The notes: generated by a model not told the origin, from the letters alone. DNA of 64,000 nucleotides from CAVOKN01 sp963696505 (GCA_963696505.1 CAVOKN010000007.1:186001-250000); one strand, 5' to 3'; numbered from the stretch's first letter, positions 8,572 through 17,366 are shown. Program-made: numbers and translations.

Positions 8572-9331
8572 TCACGGGCATGGCTGGAAGAAGGCGTGGC
8601 CGAGAATTGCCGCCGCGACGCCGGCGAGCAGGGCGGCGATCCATGCCTGACCAGGCACGGGCAGGCCGAAGGCGGCGGCGCGCGTGGCCTCGATGGTCGC
8701 GCCGAGCGGGTTGAGCGTTGTAGAGGGAAGTCAGTCCCTGCGGCACGGCGCTGGCCGGGTAGAACACCGGAGAGAGGAACAGCAGCATCTGCACGAAGAG
8801 CGGCACGATCTGCTCATGTCCTTGATGAACACGCCCCAGGCGGCGAGGAACCAGGCGGCGCCGAGCGCCGAGCAGCACGACCGGAACGAGCAGCACGGGG
8901 AAGCAGCAGGATGCCGGCTGAGACAATTGACCGAACTGGCGAGGGCGGCCGCAAGGATCAGGAGATTGAAGGCGGCGTGCACCAGGCCTGCGCCGAGCGG
9001 CACCAGCGGCAGGATCTCGAGCGGGAAGATGATCTTTTTGACGTAGGCTGGGATAGCCGCGCACCGTGGTTGGCGCGCGCGAGACGGTCTCGGCGAAGAG
9101 GTTGAAGACGATCAGCCCGGAGTAGAGCATCAGCCAGAAGGGCAGGCCCTCGCGCTGTTCGGGCCAGCGCGCCTGGAACACGTGACCGAAGACGAACGCG
9201 AAGATGGCCAGCATGAGGAGCGGGCTGAGGAAGATCCACGCCACGCCGAACATGGCTCCGCGATAGCGCAGCAGTACGTCGCGCTTGATGAGTTGGCCCA
9301 GCAGGTAACGGTGTTGGATTATCGTGAGCAC
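8572..9331 (-). pseudogene. wzm: Wzm-type ABC-2 permease, multiple frameshifts
   Basis: Membrane subunit of the polysaccharide exporter. Starting from GTG at 9331, the intact N-terminal part reads TIIQHRYLLGQLIKRDVL, FGVAWIFLSPLLML and LMLYSGLIVFNLFAETVS. From about 9055 down, the expected sequence continues only by switching frame about six times (for instance PLGAGLVHAAFNLLIL, LGAAWFLAAWGVFIKD, PLFVQMLLFLSPVFYP, then LNPLGATIEATRAA to the end). Total length matches an intact ABC-2 permease of about 253 residues, so nothing large is missing. Dense small indels in otherwise recognisable coding sequence fit either poor local base calling or recent decay. Confidence 0.8.
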
Positions 9332-9643
9332 GGGCCGGCGGGAACGGTACTCTGTGTGGTTTTTCGGCTTAGCCGTACTGAATGTGGGGGGCACTGATTC
9401 GGCGCCTGCCGCATGCTGCGTCGGAGGGCGGGGAAATCATGTCGTTCACGTGCTGCCTGGCGTAGTGCCGCAGGGGGATTTACGGAGCACGGGCGGGCGG
9501 CTTGAGGCGGCGCACCGCTTGTCGGGGCTGCATTCCGGTGGAGATCGTAGCCTGGGCACGGTCGTCACGGTGGGGCAGCGCCGTCGGCTTCAGCCTCGCC
9601 CATCGAGCAGCCCGCGCTGGTGGGGAGCTTGTGCGCGTACTGG
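9332..9643. other. Intergenic region upstream of the polysaccharide operon
   Basis: About 310 bases between the wzm start and the end of sixA. No recognisable gene is seen on either strand. The part nearest wzm (9340-9400) is somewhat AT-richer and is the natural place for the operon promoter, but no convincing -35/-10 pair was found. Confidence 0.5.
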
Positions 9644-10097
9644 TCAAGCCAGATCCGGTCCGACTAACGCCCTCAGCCTGGCCAGCGCCTCACCGCTTGG
9701 GGCATCGATCTCAAGCCACCAAACCGCCCCCTTCCTGATCGTCCAGTCACTTTCCTGGCCGGTCATCAGCAGCGCCGCGACCCGTCCCAGCGTCGGTTGA
9801 TGCCCCACGAGCATGACTGTTCCGCCGGCATCAGGCCAGCCGGCGGCCTTCAGCAACTGACTTTCGCGTGGCGGCGGTGCCGACCAGCTTGCTGGTGTGG
9901 AACGGGAGTCCGAGGGCTTCGGCGGTCTGCTGGCAGCGCACCGCGGGGCTGACGACGATCCGCACGTCCTCGGGCAGGCGCTTGGCCAACCACTTCGCTA
10001 TCTTGCGTGCTTGTTTCTCGCCGCGGGGTGTGAGGGCACGCTTGGCGTCGGGGGTGCCGTCTTCGGCTTCGGCGTGGCGCCAGAGAATGATGTCCAT
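9644..10097 (-). pseudogene. sixA: SixA-type phosphohistidine phosphatase, frameshifted
   Basis: Histidine phosphatase superfamily member that removes phosphate from phosphohistidine proteins. The first frame reads MDIILWRHAEAEDG (catalytic RHA), LTPRGEKQA and VVSPAVRCQQTAEAL. A one-base shift at about 9865 leads to the second frame with LLKAAGWPD, VGHQPTLGR (second catalytic His) and a normal end, GAVWWLE. Joining the frames gives the usual length of about 150 residues. The shift falls at a copy of the window-wide 9-mer CTGACTTTC (9857-9865), which here encodes ESQ in the corrected frame. Confidence 0.82.
9857..9865 (+). repeat. CTGACTTTC copy 2
   Basis: At the sixA frameshift, antisense to the gene; preceded by A. 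Confidence 0.9.
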
Positions 10098-10136
10098 ATC
10101 ATGCCTTAGAGTTGCGGATTAGGAATCGGTCGCGCT

Positions 10137-10545
10137 TCATCGGGTGGCGAGCAGATCGTTCAGGGGCCTGCCGCTGACGTTCCGGTAAGCGGCAAAGTCG
10201 GCGTGATCGATGGTCAGCACGTCGTCCACCCCAAGACGGGAACTCACCCACAGCAGGGATGCGTCTGCAAGGTCCATCGGCCGGTCGCCGTACTTGTGCA
10301 TCATCGCGGCAATTCCCGGCGGTTCCCGGCAGATCGACGAGTGAGAGTCCGCCGTCCGCTACCCAGTCGAGAAACGATGCGACCAAGTGGTTCGGCAGTA
10401 GAAAACACACCTCCACGAGCACCAGCCAAGTCGTGAGGAGCGAGCCCTCGAACTCCTCAAGGAAAGTGCTGCAGGGCCGGTGCTGCCGGTCGGCGGCGTT
10501 GAACCAAGCCACCAGCGGACCCGTGTCAACCTGAACTGTCAGCAC
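10137..10545 (-). pseudogene. VapC-type PIN toxin, frameshifted
   Basis: PIN-domain ribonuclease toxin partner of the upstream RHH antitoxin. The start (GTG at 10545) overlaps the antitoxin end by 20 bases. The first frame has VDTGPLVAWFNAAD and VLVEVCFLL (catalytic Asp and Glu). After DLPGTAG (near 10320) one extra base shifts the reading, and the other frame supplies MDLADASLLWV (third acidic site), TIDHADFAAYR and a stop at 10137. The full-length domain of about 135 residues is recovered if one base is removed. As read, the toxin would be inactive, leaving an orphan antitoxin. Confidence 0.8.
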
Positions 10546-10783
10546 CGAGCTTCTCCCGCAGATAGCGTCCCGCGTTCTCGGCCAAGTCCGGTGGGCCGGT
10601 GAAACTGCCGATGAGCTTGTGTTTTCGAGCGAGTTCGGCTGGTGTCAGCTTCGCCGCGCGACGAGCTGCGACGTATTGCTCGATCAAGCGCGTCACCACC
10701 TCCGATCTCGATGAGCGCTGCTCGGAACACACTTCGGCAAAGCGACGTTCAAGGTCGGGATCCAGGCGCACGGTGAGGGTCAT
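10526..10783 (-). CDS. Ribbon-helix-helix antitoxin
   Basis: An 85-residue protein whose N-terminus (TLTVRLDPDLERRF, then SSRSEVVTRLIEQYV) matches the RHH/CopG DNA-binding fold. The C-terminal half (LTPAELARKHKLIGSFTG) is the kind of segment that wraps the cognate toxin. It overlaps the PIN toxin gene by 20 bases, the usual antitoxin-toxin order. RHH antitoxins normally repress their own operon; no clear operator was picked out upstream. Confidence 0.85.
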   Translation of the reverse strand: MTLTVRLDPDLERRFAEVCSEQRSSRSEVVTRLIEQYVAARRAAKLTPAELARKHKLIGSFTGPPDLAENAGRYLREKLGADSSG

Positions 10784-10832
10784 TTGAAGTTTTCCGACGA
10801 TGGCGTATTACAGATATTACAGGTCCATGGTC

Positions 10833-11249
10833 TCAAATCCGCGTGTTGTCGAAGACCGCTCGGGCAAAGTCTTCGAAGTCGAAGATGTGTCGGGTCGCCA
10901 GGGCGTGCACGATCTCCCAGTCGATCGCCTCGTAGCTGTGGACGGCGAGATTGCGGAAGCCGACCGCCTTCTTCATTCGCACAGCCAGTTCGGGACCGAT
11001 ATGCCCGAGTTGGGCCAGTACATCGAAGGTTTGCCCCATCGTGTGTGGCGGTGGGAGGTCTGTGCTGGCGATGATGTGGGCGCCGACGTCCACACACAGT
11101 TGTATGGCTCGGGTCAGATTCAGCGCCACGATGTCCTGCGCATCGGGATCCCTCGCCAGGTCCGAGGCCGATGCCGGACATCTGGCGGCAATGCGAAGCA
11201 GGCAGTGACGGAGCGCGTCGAGCTTGTTGGCGATTACGTCCTGAGCCAC
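10833..11249 (-). CDS. hepT: HepT-like toxin (DUF86)
   Basis: A 138-residue all-helical HEPN protein. It contains the R-x4-H-x-Y motif as RNLAVHSY, which in this family forms the RNase active site and is where the partner nucleotidyltransferase adds AMP. The gene overlaps the upstream mntA gene by 16 bases. Together they form a type VII toxin-antitoxin pair. Motif and partner make the call strong. Activity in this organism is untested. Confidence 0.9.
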   Translation of the reverse strand: MAQDVIANKLDALRHCLLRIAARCPASASDLARDPDAQDIVALNLTRAIQLCVDVGAHIIASTDLPPPHTMGQTFDVLAQLGHIGPELAVRMKKAVGFRNLAVHSYEAIDWEIVHALATRHIFDFEDFARAVFDNTRI

Positions 11250-11644
11250 GCGCTGCGCCTCTGGTCGAGTATCCGCCGGTAATAGGGCATGAAATCGGCC
11301 TCGTCGAAGAGATGTCTCTTGAGCACCTCTGCGTAAGCATCATCTGTTCCGACGATGCGCTTGCCATGGGCGAGGATCTGGCCGAGGAGTGGTTCCCCGG
11401 CGCTGCGCAGGTCGACGATGTTGACGGCGCGTCCTGTGCGGCCTGCCAATTCCGCGATCAGCGCCATCTTGGTGCCGGCATCCAGGGGCTGACCCATATC
11501 GATCGCCACATCCAGGTCGCTGTCACCACGCGCTCGACCCCGTGCGACAGAACCGAAAACCAGCGCGAGGCGAATGCGCGGGTCGCGGGCGAGCACGAGC
11601 CGTGCAACGTCGATAGCTTCTGAGCAATCATTCACTTGCAGCAT
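11234..11644 (-). CDS. mntA: MntA-like nucleotidyltransferase antitoxin
   Basis: A 136-residue minimal nucleotidyltransferase with the G-S-x10-D-x-D signature: GSVARGRARGDSDLDVA places the two metal-binding Asp residues. In characterised pairs such enzymes adenylylate the tyrosine of HepT and so neutralise it. It is transcribed just ahead of hepT with a 16-base overlap. Confidence 0.9.
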   Translation of the reverse strand: MLQVNDCSEAIDVARLVLARDPRIRLALVFGSVARGRARGDSDLDVAIDMGQPLDAGTKMALIAELAGRTGRAVNIVDLRSAGEPLLGQILAHGKRIVGTDDAYAEVLKRHLFDEADFMPYYRRILDQRRSAWLRT

Positions 11645-11748
11645 CGGAGTCAGTTTCCATCAGTTGCCGGGGGGATTTCCCATGTCGCCACTGGGCTTGG
11701 GTCATAAGGCGCTTAGAGAAGCCGTCGTGAATCGGGCTCACGAAGGGA

Positions 11749-13281
11749 TTATGCCTTGCTCGCCCCGCCGCGCCCCTCCCAGATGAACCGGTGCCCGGTC
11801 ACGGCCGCGATGTCCTCGGGTAACTGGGCCATCAGGGCGCGGTAGCGTGTACCGTACCAGCCGCCGACGAGGGCCACCGCTTCGCGTAGCGCGGCGTCGT
11901 CGTCGGCGCAGAGCATCAGGCGTGGGCCGGCGTTGGCGATGTCGTTGAGTGCGCCGAGGTTGTCCTGCAGCCGGGTCAGGCGCTGCACCTCGCGCCTGAC
12001 CGTCTTCGCCGCGTAGATCGGTGCGAAGAACTCCAGGCCGTAGCGCAGCCGCTTGATGGCGATGCGCAGACGATGCAGCGACACGATATCCAGGGCTTCG
12101 GCGCGCGTGGCGGCCTTGCGCACGCGGCGGTGCAGGCGCGCGAGTTGTGCGGCGGCAAATTCGGCGAGGCTCGGGTTGGCCGAGGACTCGGTCGGCGAGG
12201 GGAAGGGGCGGTGCAGCAGCGCCAGCACCTCGATCATCAGCTGCCCGTAGCCTGGGTCGGCGAGGGTGGCGCGCACCGCGGCCCGGGCAGCACCGCCATG
12301 GGCCGCGGCCGCGGCAATCAGGTGGTTGACCCGGGGCTCGGCGGGAAAGGCGTCCTGAACCGGCTTGAGCAGTTCCGCGATGAGCACGTCCCAGTCGCGG
12401 GCCGCGCCCAGTTCCCCGGCCAGGCTTCCCAGGCGCGGAGCGAGATCCTGGGGCAGGGCGTCGCCGAGAACCGGCCCGAACAGTCGTAGCGCCGAACGCA
12501 GGCGCCGGATGGCGACCCGCATCTGGTGGATGAATTCCGGATCCGGGCTTTGCTGGACGCCCGCATCGTTCGCCTGGAGATGGACGACGCAGGCCAGAGC
12601 GATGCGCTGGAACGCCTCCGAGGCGCTCTGCTCCGGCGCGACACCGGACGGGCCGGCCTTCTGCGGCGCGGGTTCGGTCCCCGCGGTGAGACGGTAGCCG
12701 CGTTCGGCCTTGGACATTGGCTCCGGCCGCAGCGGAATGCTCTGGGCGAGTTCGCCGGCAAGGGCGAAAAGCTCGTCCAGATCCCCTTCCGCCAGTTCAA
12801 GCTCAAGTTCGCTGATGGCCTCGCGCCGTTCGCCTGCCACGATCTCTCCGCGGTCCAGCATCACCAGGACCGTGCCGCGTGCCGTCGCCACGCGCCAGTT
12901 CTGGCGCGAGAAGCGGGTCTCGAAGGCGGGCTGCAGGCGGCGCAGCAGCTTTTCCCGGCTCAGCCAGTCGCGCAGCTTCTCGTCCTCGATGGGGTAGAAA
13001 TCGAAGGCGTCGCCGCGGTAGGGATACTCCCACTCGGGCCGGGTCGATAAGCCTCCCGCCTCGCGGCCCGCGCACTTGACGGTCTGCAGCCATTGGCGGC
13101 CCTGCTTGCGCAGCCGCAGGGCGACGCCCCGACGATGCAGGTCGAGTTGCGGGGTGTCGAAGTAGATATTGATCAGGCGGCGGGACGGCAGCCGGATGGC
13201 GGCTGCAAGTTTCGTGTGGCGGGCCAGTGAACGCCAGGCGCTTGCGGGAACGGCCAGTTTGAGTTCGATTTCGTCAGCCAT
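11749..13281 (-). CDS. CYTH and CHAD domain protein
   Basis: A 510-residue protein. Residues 1-200 form a CYTH tunnel phosphatase domain opening with the ExExK signature (ADEIELKLAV). Residues 225-500 form a CHAD helical domain with conserved histidines in FIHQMRVAIRRLRSALR and LHRLRIAIKRLRYGLEFF. Family knowledge: CYTH domains hydrolyse triphosphates or inorganic triphosphate, and CHAD domains bind polyphosphate granules. Start ATG at 13281 gives the canonical N-terminus. A polyphosphate-associated role would suit a Rhodocyclales-type organism but is inference. Confidence 0.92.
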   Translation of the reverse strand: MADEIELKLAVPASAWRSLARHTKLAAAIRLPSRRLINIYFDTPQLDLHRRGVALRLRKQGRQWLQTVKCAGREAGGLSTRPEWEYPYRGDAFDFYPIEDEKLRDWLSREKLLRRLQPAFETRFSRQNWRVATARGTVLVMLDRGEIVAGERREAISELELELAEGDLDELFALAGELAQSIPLRPEPMSKAERGYRLTAGTEPAPQKAGPSGVAPEQSASEAFQRIALACVVHLQANDAGVQQSPDPEFIHQMRVAIRRLRSALRLFGPVLGDALPQDLAPRLGSLAGELGAARDWDVLIAELLKPVQDAFPAEPRVNHLIAAAAAHGGAARAAVRATLADPGYGQLMIEVLALLHRPFPSPTESSANPSLAEFAAAQLARLHRRVRKAATRAEALDIVSLHRLRIAIKRLRYGLEFFAPIYAAKTVRREVQRLTRLQDNLGALNDIANAGPRLMLCADDDAALREAVALVGGWYGTRYRALMAQLPEDIAAVTGHRFIWEGRGGASKA

Positions 13282-13541
13282 GTTTTCAGTGCGGCGCACC
13301 CACGGGGCGGGGGGCATTCCGCACCCGGCACCGGAGCGGTGCAAGACGGGCAGCGAGTCTAGCGCGATTGGCCAGGCGCTTCCACCTTGCCTCACGGCCT
13401 GGGAAGCTTCGGATTGATTTGCCTTCTCCCCGGAAGCAGGGTGAGGAACAGGGCGCAAGTGGTCGGGTTTCCTCAGGCGCGAGCTGCCGCGAAGGCTAGC
13501 GAGAAGGCGCGAAACTGCCGGGCGACCCGGCGCAGGTTGCT

Positions 13542-13742
13542 TCAGTCCTTGGCTGCATTGAGCTGCTCCAGCAGCGTGCAATGGGTGTCGCCGTCGGTCG
13601 GTTTGCCCCGTGCCGACGATTGGGTGCGAGGGCATCTCGCCTGGGCGGCGACGACCTCCGCGAGGCTCGCCCGTTCGGCCAGGAAGCTGGCCTCCTCCGG
13701 CGTCAGATCGCACATGTCTATGCATTGTTTGAGACACAGCAT
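13542..13742 (-). CDS. Small Cys-rich protein downstream of norB
   Basis: A 66-residue protein starting MLCLKQCIDMCDLTPEE, with Cys at positions 3, 7 and 11 and two more further on. The N-terminal pattern resembles small conserved proteins I recall from denitrifying betaproteobacteria that begin with CIDMCDLTEDE, but the rest differs. It lies downstream of norCB on the same strand, beyond a strong terminator, so it would need its own promoter or read-through. A longer start at 13805 is possible but less natural. Function unknown; metal or NO-related binding is a guess. Confidence 0.55.
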   Translation of the reverse strand: MLCLKQCIDMCDLTPEEASFLAERASLAEVVAAQARCPRTQSSARGKPTDGDTHCTLLEQLNAAKD

Positions 13743-13859
13743 TTGTTTTCCTCCAGATTGACAGACCAAATTCCGACAAGTCTGGTCGGGAATAGTTGCC
13801 GGCATGCGCGCGCTGGCGGGACTTCCGGACTGGAGGCTTCCGTGGCCGGCAGCCGCGCC

Positions 13860-13887
13860 AAAAAAATCGGGGGCCGGCGGCCCCCGA
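13860..13887 (-). terminator. Rho-independent terminator of norCB
   Basis: A perfect 9-bp GC-rich stem (13867-13875 with 13879-13887) around a 3-base loop, followed on the minus strand by seven T residues (A-run 13860-13866 on plus). It sits 27 bases past the norB stop. Confidence 0.93.
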
Positions 13888-13913
13888 AAATGCTTCCGAC
13901 GCTGAGGAGGTTA

Positions 13914-15293
13914 TTAAGCGGCCGCAGCCTTGCCGTCGTCCTTGACGAAGAAGCTCACCAGATAGATCACCAGTCCGACCAGGAACACCAGACCGCTGAT
14001 CTCGCGCAGCCAGTAGAACAGCGACACCTGCTCCTGCGCCACCATGAAGGGCAGCGGGTTGGAGGAGACGCGCTGCAGCCACACCTGCAGGATGCCGGCG
14101 GCGGTCAGGAACAGGGTGATGAACACCATGGCGATGGTCATCAGCCAGAACGACCACATCTCCATCACCTGCGCCTTCTCCGGCGCTGCGGCGCGGCCGC
14201 GCAGGATGGGCATGGCGTAGGAGATCATGGTCAGCACCACCAGCACGTAAGCGCCGTAGAAGGCCATGTGGCCGTGGGCGGCGGTGATCTGCGTGCCGTG
14301 GGTGTAGTAGTTCACCGGGGCCAGGGTGTGCAGGAAGCCCCACACGCCGGCGCCGAGGAAGGCCATCACGCCGGTGCCCAGGGCCCACAGGGTGGCGGCC
14401 TTGTTGGGATGCTCGCGGCGGCGGCGGTTCACCATGTTGAAGGCGAATACCGTCATGGCGAAGAAGGGGATGGGCTCCAGTGCGGAGAAGATCGAACCCC
14501 ACCACTGCCAGTATTCCGGCGTGCCGATCCAGTAATAGTGGTGGCCGGTGCCGATGATGCCGGTGATCAGCGTCAGGGTGATGATGACGTAGAGCCACTT
14601 CTCGATCACCTCGCGGTCGACCCCGGTGACCTTGATCAGCACGAAGGCCAGCATCGCGCCCAGGATCAATTCCCACACGCCTTCCACCCAGAGATGCACC
14701 ACCCACCACCAGTAGAACTTGTCGAGCACCAGATTGGACGGGTTGTAGAAGGAGAACAGGAAGAACACCGCCAGCCCCCACAGGCCGAGCAGCAGCACGG
14801 TGCTGATCGCCGTCTTGCGTCCCTTGAGCACGGTGAGCGTGATGTTGAACAGGAAGGCCAGCGCCACCACGACGATGCCCAGCTTGGTGATCAGCGGCTG
14901 TTCGAGGAACTCGCGGCCCATGGTTTCCAGGATGTCATTGCCGGTCATCTTTGCCAGCGTGGCGTAGGGCAGGGCCAGGTAGCCGACGATGGTCAGCGCC
15001 CCGGCGACGAGAAAGATCCAGAACATCGCCAGCGCAAGCTTGGGACTGAACAGCTCGGATTCCGATTCTTCCGGAATCAGGTAGTAGGCCGCGCCCATGA
15101 AGCCGAACAGCAGCCACACGATGAGCAGATTGGTGTGCACCATGCGGGCCACGTTGAAGGGGATCTCGGGAAACAGGAAATCGCCCATCACATACTGCAG
15201 GCCCATGATCAGGCCGAACAGGATCTGGCCCACGAACAGTCCGATGGCCGCGACGAAGTACGGCATGGCCACCGCTTGAGACTTATATTGCAT
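13914..15293 (-). CDS. norB: Nitric oxide reductase subunit B
   Basis: Catalytic subunit of cytochrome c-dependent NO reductase in the inner membrane. It reduces two NO to N2O using a heme b and heme b3/non-heme iron centre. The 459-residue, ~12-helix protein carries the metal-ligand histidines in VHTNLLIVW, VHLWVEGVWE (with the key Glu), GTGHHYYW and HGHMAFYGAY. It lacks the quinol-oxidising N-terminal extension of qNorB, consistent with a separate NorC. The gene follows norC by 33 bases and ends before a strong terminator. No norQ/norD activation genes are adjacent, so they must lie elsewhere if present. Confidence 0.97.
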   Translation of the reverse strand: MQYKSQAVAMPYFVAAIGLFVGQILFGLIMGLQYVMGDFLFPEIPFNVARMVHTNLLIVWLLFGFMGAAYYLIPEESESELFSPKLALAMFWIFLVAGALTIVGYLALPYATLAKMTGNDILETMGREFLEQPLITKLGIVVVALAFLFNITLTVLKGRKTAISTVLLLGLWGLAVFFLFSFYNPSNLVLDKFYWWWVVHLWVEGVWELILGAMLAFVLIKVTGVDREVIEKWLYVIITLTLITGIIGTGHHYYWIGTPEYWQWWGSIFSALEPIPFFAMTVFAFNMVNRRRREHPNKAATLWALGTGVMAFLGAGVWGFLHTLAPVNYYTHGTQITAAHGHMAFYGAYVLVVLTMISYAMPILRGRAAAPEKAQVMEMWSFWLMTIAMVFITLFLTAAGILQVWLQRVSSNPLPFMVAQEQVSLFYWLREISGLVFLVGLVIYLVSFFVKDDGKAAAA

Positions 15294-15326
15294 AACGCTC
15301 TCCCATGTGTCTCGGTTAGGTTTCGG

Positions 15327-15758
15327 TCAGCCCTGGATGTTCGGCGGCCATTTCGCCGTATTGATCTCGGAGGCGTACTTCAGGAATGCCGCGATGGCGT
15401 CGAGCTGCTGGTCCGTGAAGTTGAACTGGGGCATCGAGCGGCGGCCTGGAATGCCTTCGACCGGACGCGACTTGATGAAGGCCTTGATACCTTCCGTGCC
15501 GCCCAGCCGCGTGTAGACGTTGCCGAGTTCCGGCGCGAAGTAGGCGCCTTCGCCGAGCAGGGTGTGGCAGCCGATGCAGTTGTAGGTTTCCCAGATCTTC
15601 TTGCCTTCGACGACCTGCGGTGTGAGGTTGGCCCGGTTGTCGCGCTTGGGCAGCGTGCCGGCCGTGTCGAAACTCAGCGCCAGGAACAGCAGGAAGAAGA
15701 ACACCGTCCCGCCGTAGAAGATGTTGCGCGCCATCGAAGTGGTGAATGTGCCACTCAT
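15327..15758 (-). CDS. norC: Nitric oxide reductase subunit C, cytochrome c
   Basis: Membrane-anchored monoheme cytochrome c that passes electrons to NorB. The 143-residue protein has a single N-terminal transmembrane anchor (FYGGTVFFFLLFLALSF) and a CxxCH heme site (NCIGCHTLLGEGAYFAPEL). A Met ligand candidate lies in RSMPQFNF. An AAGGGGG ribosome-binding site lies just upstream of ATG 15758. It is first in the norCB operon and downstream of an FNR-type palindrome. Confidence 0.96.
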   Translation of the reverse strand: MSGTFTTSMARNIFYGGTVFFFLLFLALSFDTAGTLPKRDNRANLTPQVVEGKKIWETYNCIGCHTLLGEGAYFAPELGNVYTRLGGTEGIKAFIKSRPVEGIPGRRSMPQFNFTDQQLDAIAAFLKYASEINTAKWPPNIQG

Positions 15759-15831
15759 ATTCTTAGTCCCCCTTGGTCGATGCTGCTTGCGCAGCGTGCG
15801 CGCACTGTAGGAGCGGCACCGGCCGTGCTCC

Positions 15832-15845
15832 TTGACTGCCGTCAA
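15832..15845 (-). promoter_or_regulatory. FNR/Dnr-type box upstream of norC
   Basis: TTGACTGCCGTCAA is a perfect TTGAC-N4-GTCAA palindrome centred about 80 bases from the norC start codon, the location and form expected for an FNR/Dnr/NnrR-class activator responding to low oxygen or NO. The binding regulator is not encoded nearby. Confidence 0.8.
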
Positions 15846-16027
15846 TTTCGTCGGGGCGCTGCGCTTGGCGGGGTGCCGCCATGATCGGCCGCGCGTGGCA
15901 CCGCAGGTCAGGGTGCGCAACGCGCTCCCTGACGTTCCGGGCTGATGTCAGGTGATCGGAGCGCAATGTCAGGCAGCTTCGCAGCCTGAGCTACGCCCTA
16001 TAATGCCGCGCAGCCGGAGAGCCCCCC

Positions 16028-17236
16028 TTGCCCCCTTCCGATCTTTCCAAGATGCGCATCGAGCGCCGGCCCGGCGCTTTGCCGCAACGCCCCCGGCGCT
16101 GGCGCTGGCTGCTGGGCGCCGCCGCGGCCGTGGTGCTGGCAGGATTCGCCGTCCGCCAGACACTGACTTTCCCGGTCGAGGTGGCGACCGCGGTCGTCGG
16201 GACTGCTTACCCCTACCAGGCCGTCACCCTGCTCAATGCGGCCGGATACGTGGTGGCGCAGCGCAAGGCGGCGGTGTCGTCCAAGGCCACCGGCCGCCTC
16301 GAGTGGCTGGGGGTGCAGGAAGGCAGCCGCGTCAAGCGCGACGAAATCATCGCCCGCCTGGAAAACCGCGACGTGCGCGCCCAGGCCGACCAGGCACAGG
16401 CCAACGTGGCCGTGGCAAAGGCCAACATCGGTCAAGCGCGGGCCGAGGTGGATGATGCAGAGATCGCCTCGCGGCGCGCCCGCGACCTGCTGGCCCGCCG
16501 CTTCATCGCCCAGTCCGCGGCCGACACGGCCGAGGCGCGCCTCGCCAAGGCGAAGGCGGCGTTGGCGAGCGCCGGCGCCGCGCTCCAGGCGGCGCAGGCC
16601 GCCCACCGCGCAGCCGAGGTGGCGGTGGAGCAGACGCGGATCCGGGCGCCCTTCGACGGCGTGGTGCTCACCAAGAGCGCCAACGTCGGCGACGTGGTCA
16701 CGCCCTTTTCCTCGGCCCTCGACGCCAAGGGGGCTGTCGTCTCGATGGCGGACATGAGTACGCTGGAGGTCGAGGCCGACGTATCGGAGTCGAACCTGGC
16801 CAAGATCCACGTCGGCCAGTTCTGCGAGATCCAGCTCGACGCCTTCCCCGAGCAGCGGCTGCGCGGTCGGGTGAGCCGGCTGGTGCCGACGGTGGACCGG
16901 GCCAAGGCCAGTGTCATGACCAAGGTGAGCTTCACCGACCATGACGAAAGGATTCTGCCGGAAATGAGCGCCAAGGTCGCCTTTCTGTCACGGGAGGTGG
17001 CGCCGGAGCAACGCCGTCCGCTGACCGTGGTGGATTCCGCTGCCGTGGCGAAGCGCGACGGCAAGGACGTGGTGTTCGTCGTCGCCGACGGCAAGGCGCG
17101 CGAGCGGCCGGTGCAGACGGGTGCGGCGCTGGGGGAGAGCGTTGCGGTGACCGGCGTTCAGCCCGGCGATCGGGTCGTGCTCGAGCCGGAGGCGGGATTG
17201 CGGGACGGCGCTGCGGTAACGGTGAAGAAGGATTGA
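16028..17236 (+). CDS. Periplasmic adaptor of a MacB-like ABC efflux system
   Basis: A 402-residue HlyD/MFP protein. It has an N-terminal membrane anchor (LLGAAAAVVLAGFAV), a barrel-sandwich/lipoyl half (KATGRLEWLGVQEGS), a long alpha-helical hairpin rich in Ala/Gln/Arg (residues 115-210) and the return half (IRAPFDGVVLTKSA). It bridges an inner-membrane transporter to an outer-membrane channel. The frame opens at TTG 16028; ATG at 16052 is an alternative. A TATAAT lies at 15999-16004. It is followed at 17367 by the matching ATPase. The expected FtsX-type permeases are not next to it but at 31708-34042. Confidence 0.88.
   Translation: MPPSDLSKMRIERRPGALPQRPRRWRWLLGAAAAVVLAGFAVRQTLTFPVEVATAVVGTAYPYQAVTLLNAAGYVVAQRKAAVSSKATGRLEWLGVQEGSRVKRDEIIARLENRDVRAQADQAQANVAVAKANIGQARAEVDDAEIASRRARDLLARRFIAQSAADTAEARLAKAKAALASAGAALQAAQAAHRAAEVAVEQTRIRAPFDGVVLTKSANVGDVVTPFSSALDAKGAVVSMADMSTLEVEADVSESNLAKIHVGQFCEIQLDAFPEQRLRGRVSRLVPTVDRAKASVMTKVSFTDHDERILPEMSAKVAFLSREVAPEQRRPLTVVDSAAVAKRDGKDVVFVVADGKARERPVQTGAALGESVAVTGVQPGDRVVLEPEAGLRDGAAVTVKKD
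16163..16171 (+). repeat. CTGACTTTC copy 3
   Basis: Just after the membrane anchor of the HlyD adaptor, sense, encoding LTF; preceded by A. Confidence 0.9.
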
Positions 17237-17251
17237 GGATCGAGTTCCACC

Positions 17252-17362
17252 GTAGGGTGCGCCATGCGCACCATGGAAACGCCGACGGACGAACGATCGG
17301 CGGGCATGGCCCGCCCTACGGCGCCCGCGATCGACGGGCTGTAGGGGGGCGCCATGCGCACC
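17252..17362. repeat. Intergenic palindromic repeat, copies 1 and 2
   Basis: GGTGCGCCATGCGCACC core at 17256-17272 with an imperfect inverted partner at 17299-17320 (GGGCATGGCCCGCCCTACG), followed by a further copy at 17341-17362. Same family as units at 23421, 39464, 43927 and 52351. Confidence 0.85.
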
Positions 17363-17366
17363 GTCC

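Noticed and set aside
11640..11748. Promoter or terminator between mntA and the CYTH/CHAD gene
   Set aside because: No hairpin with T-run or -35/-10 pair stands out.
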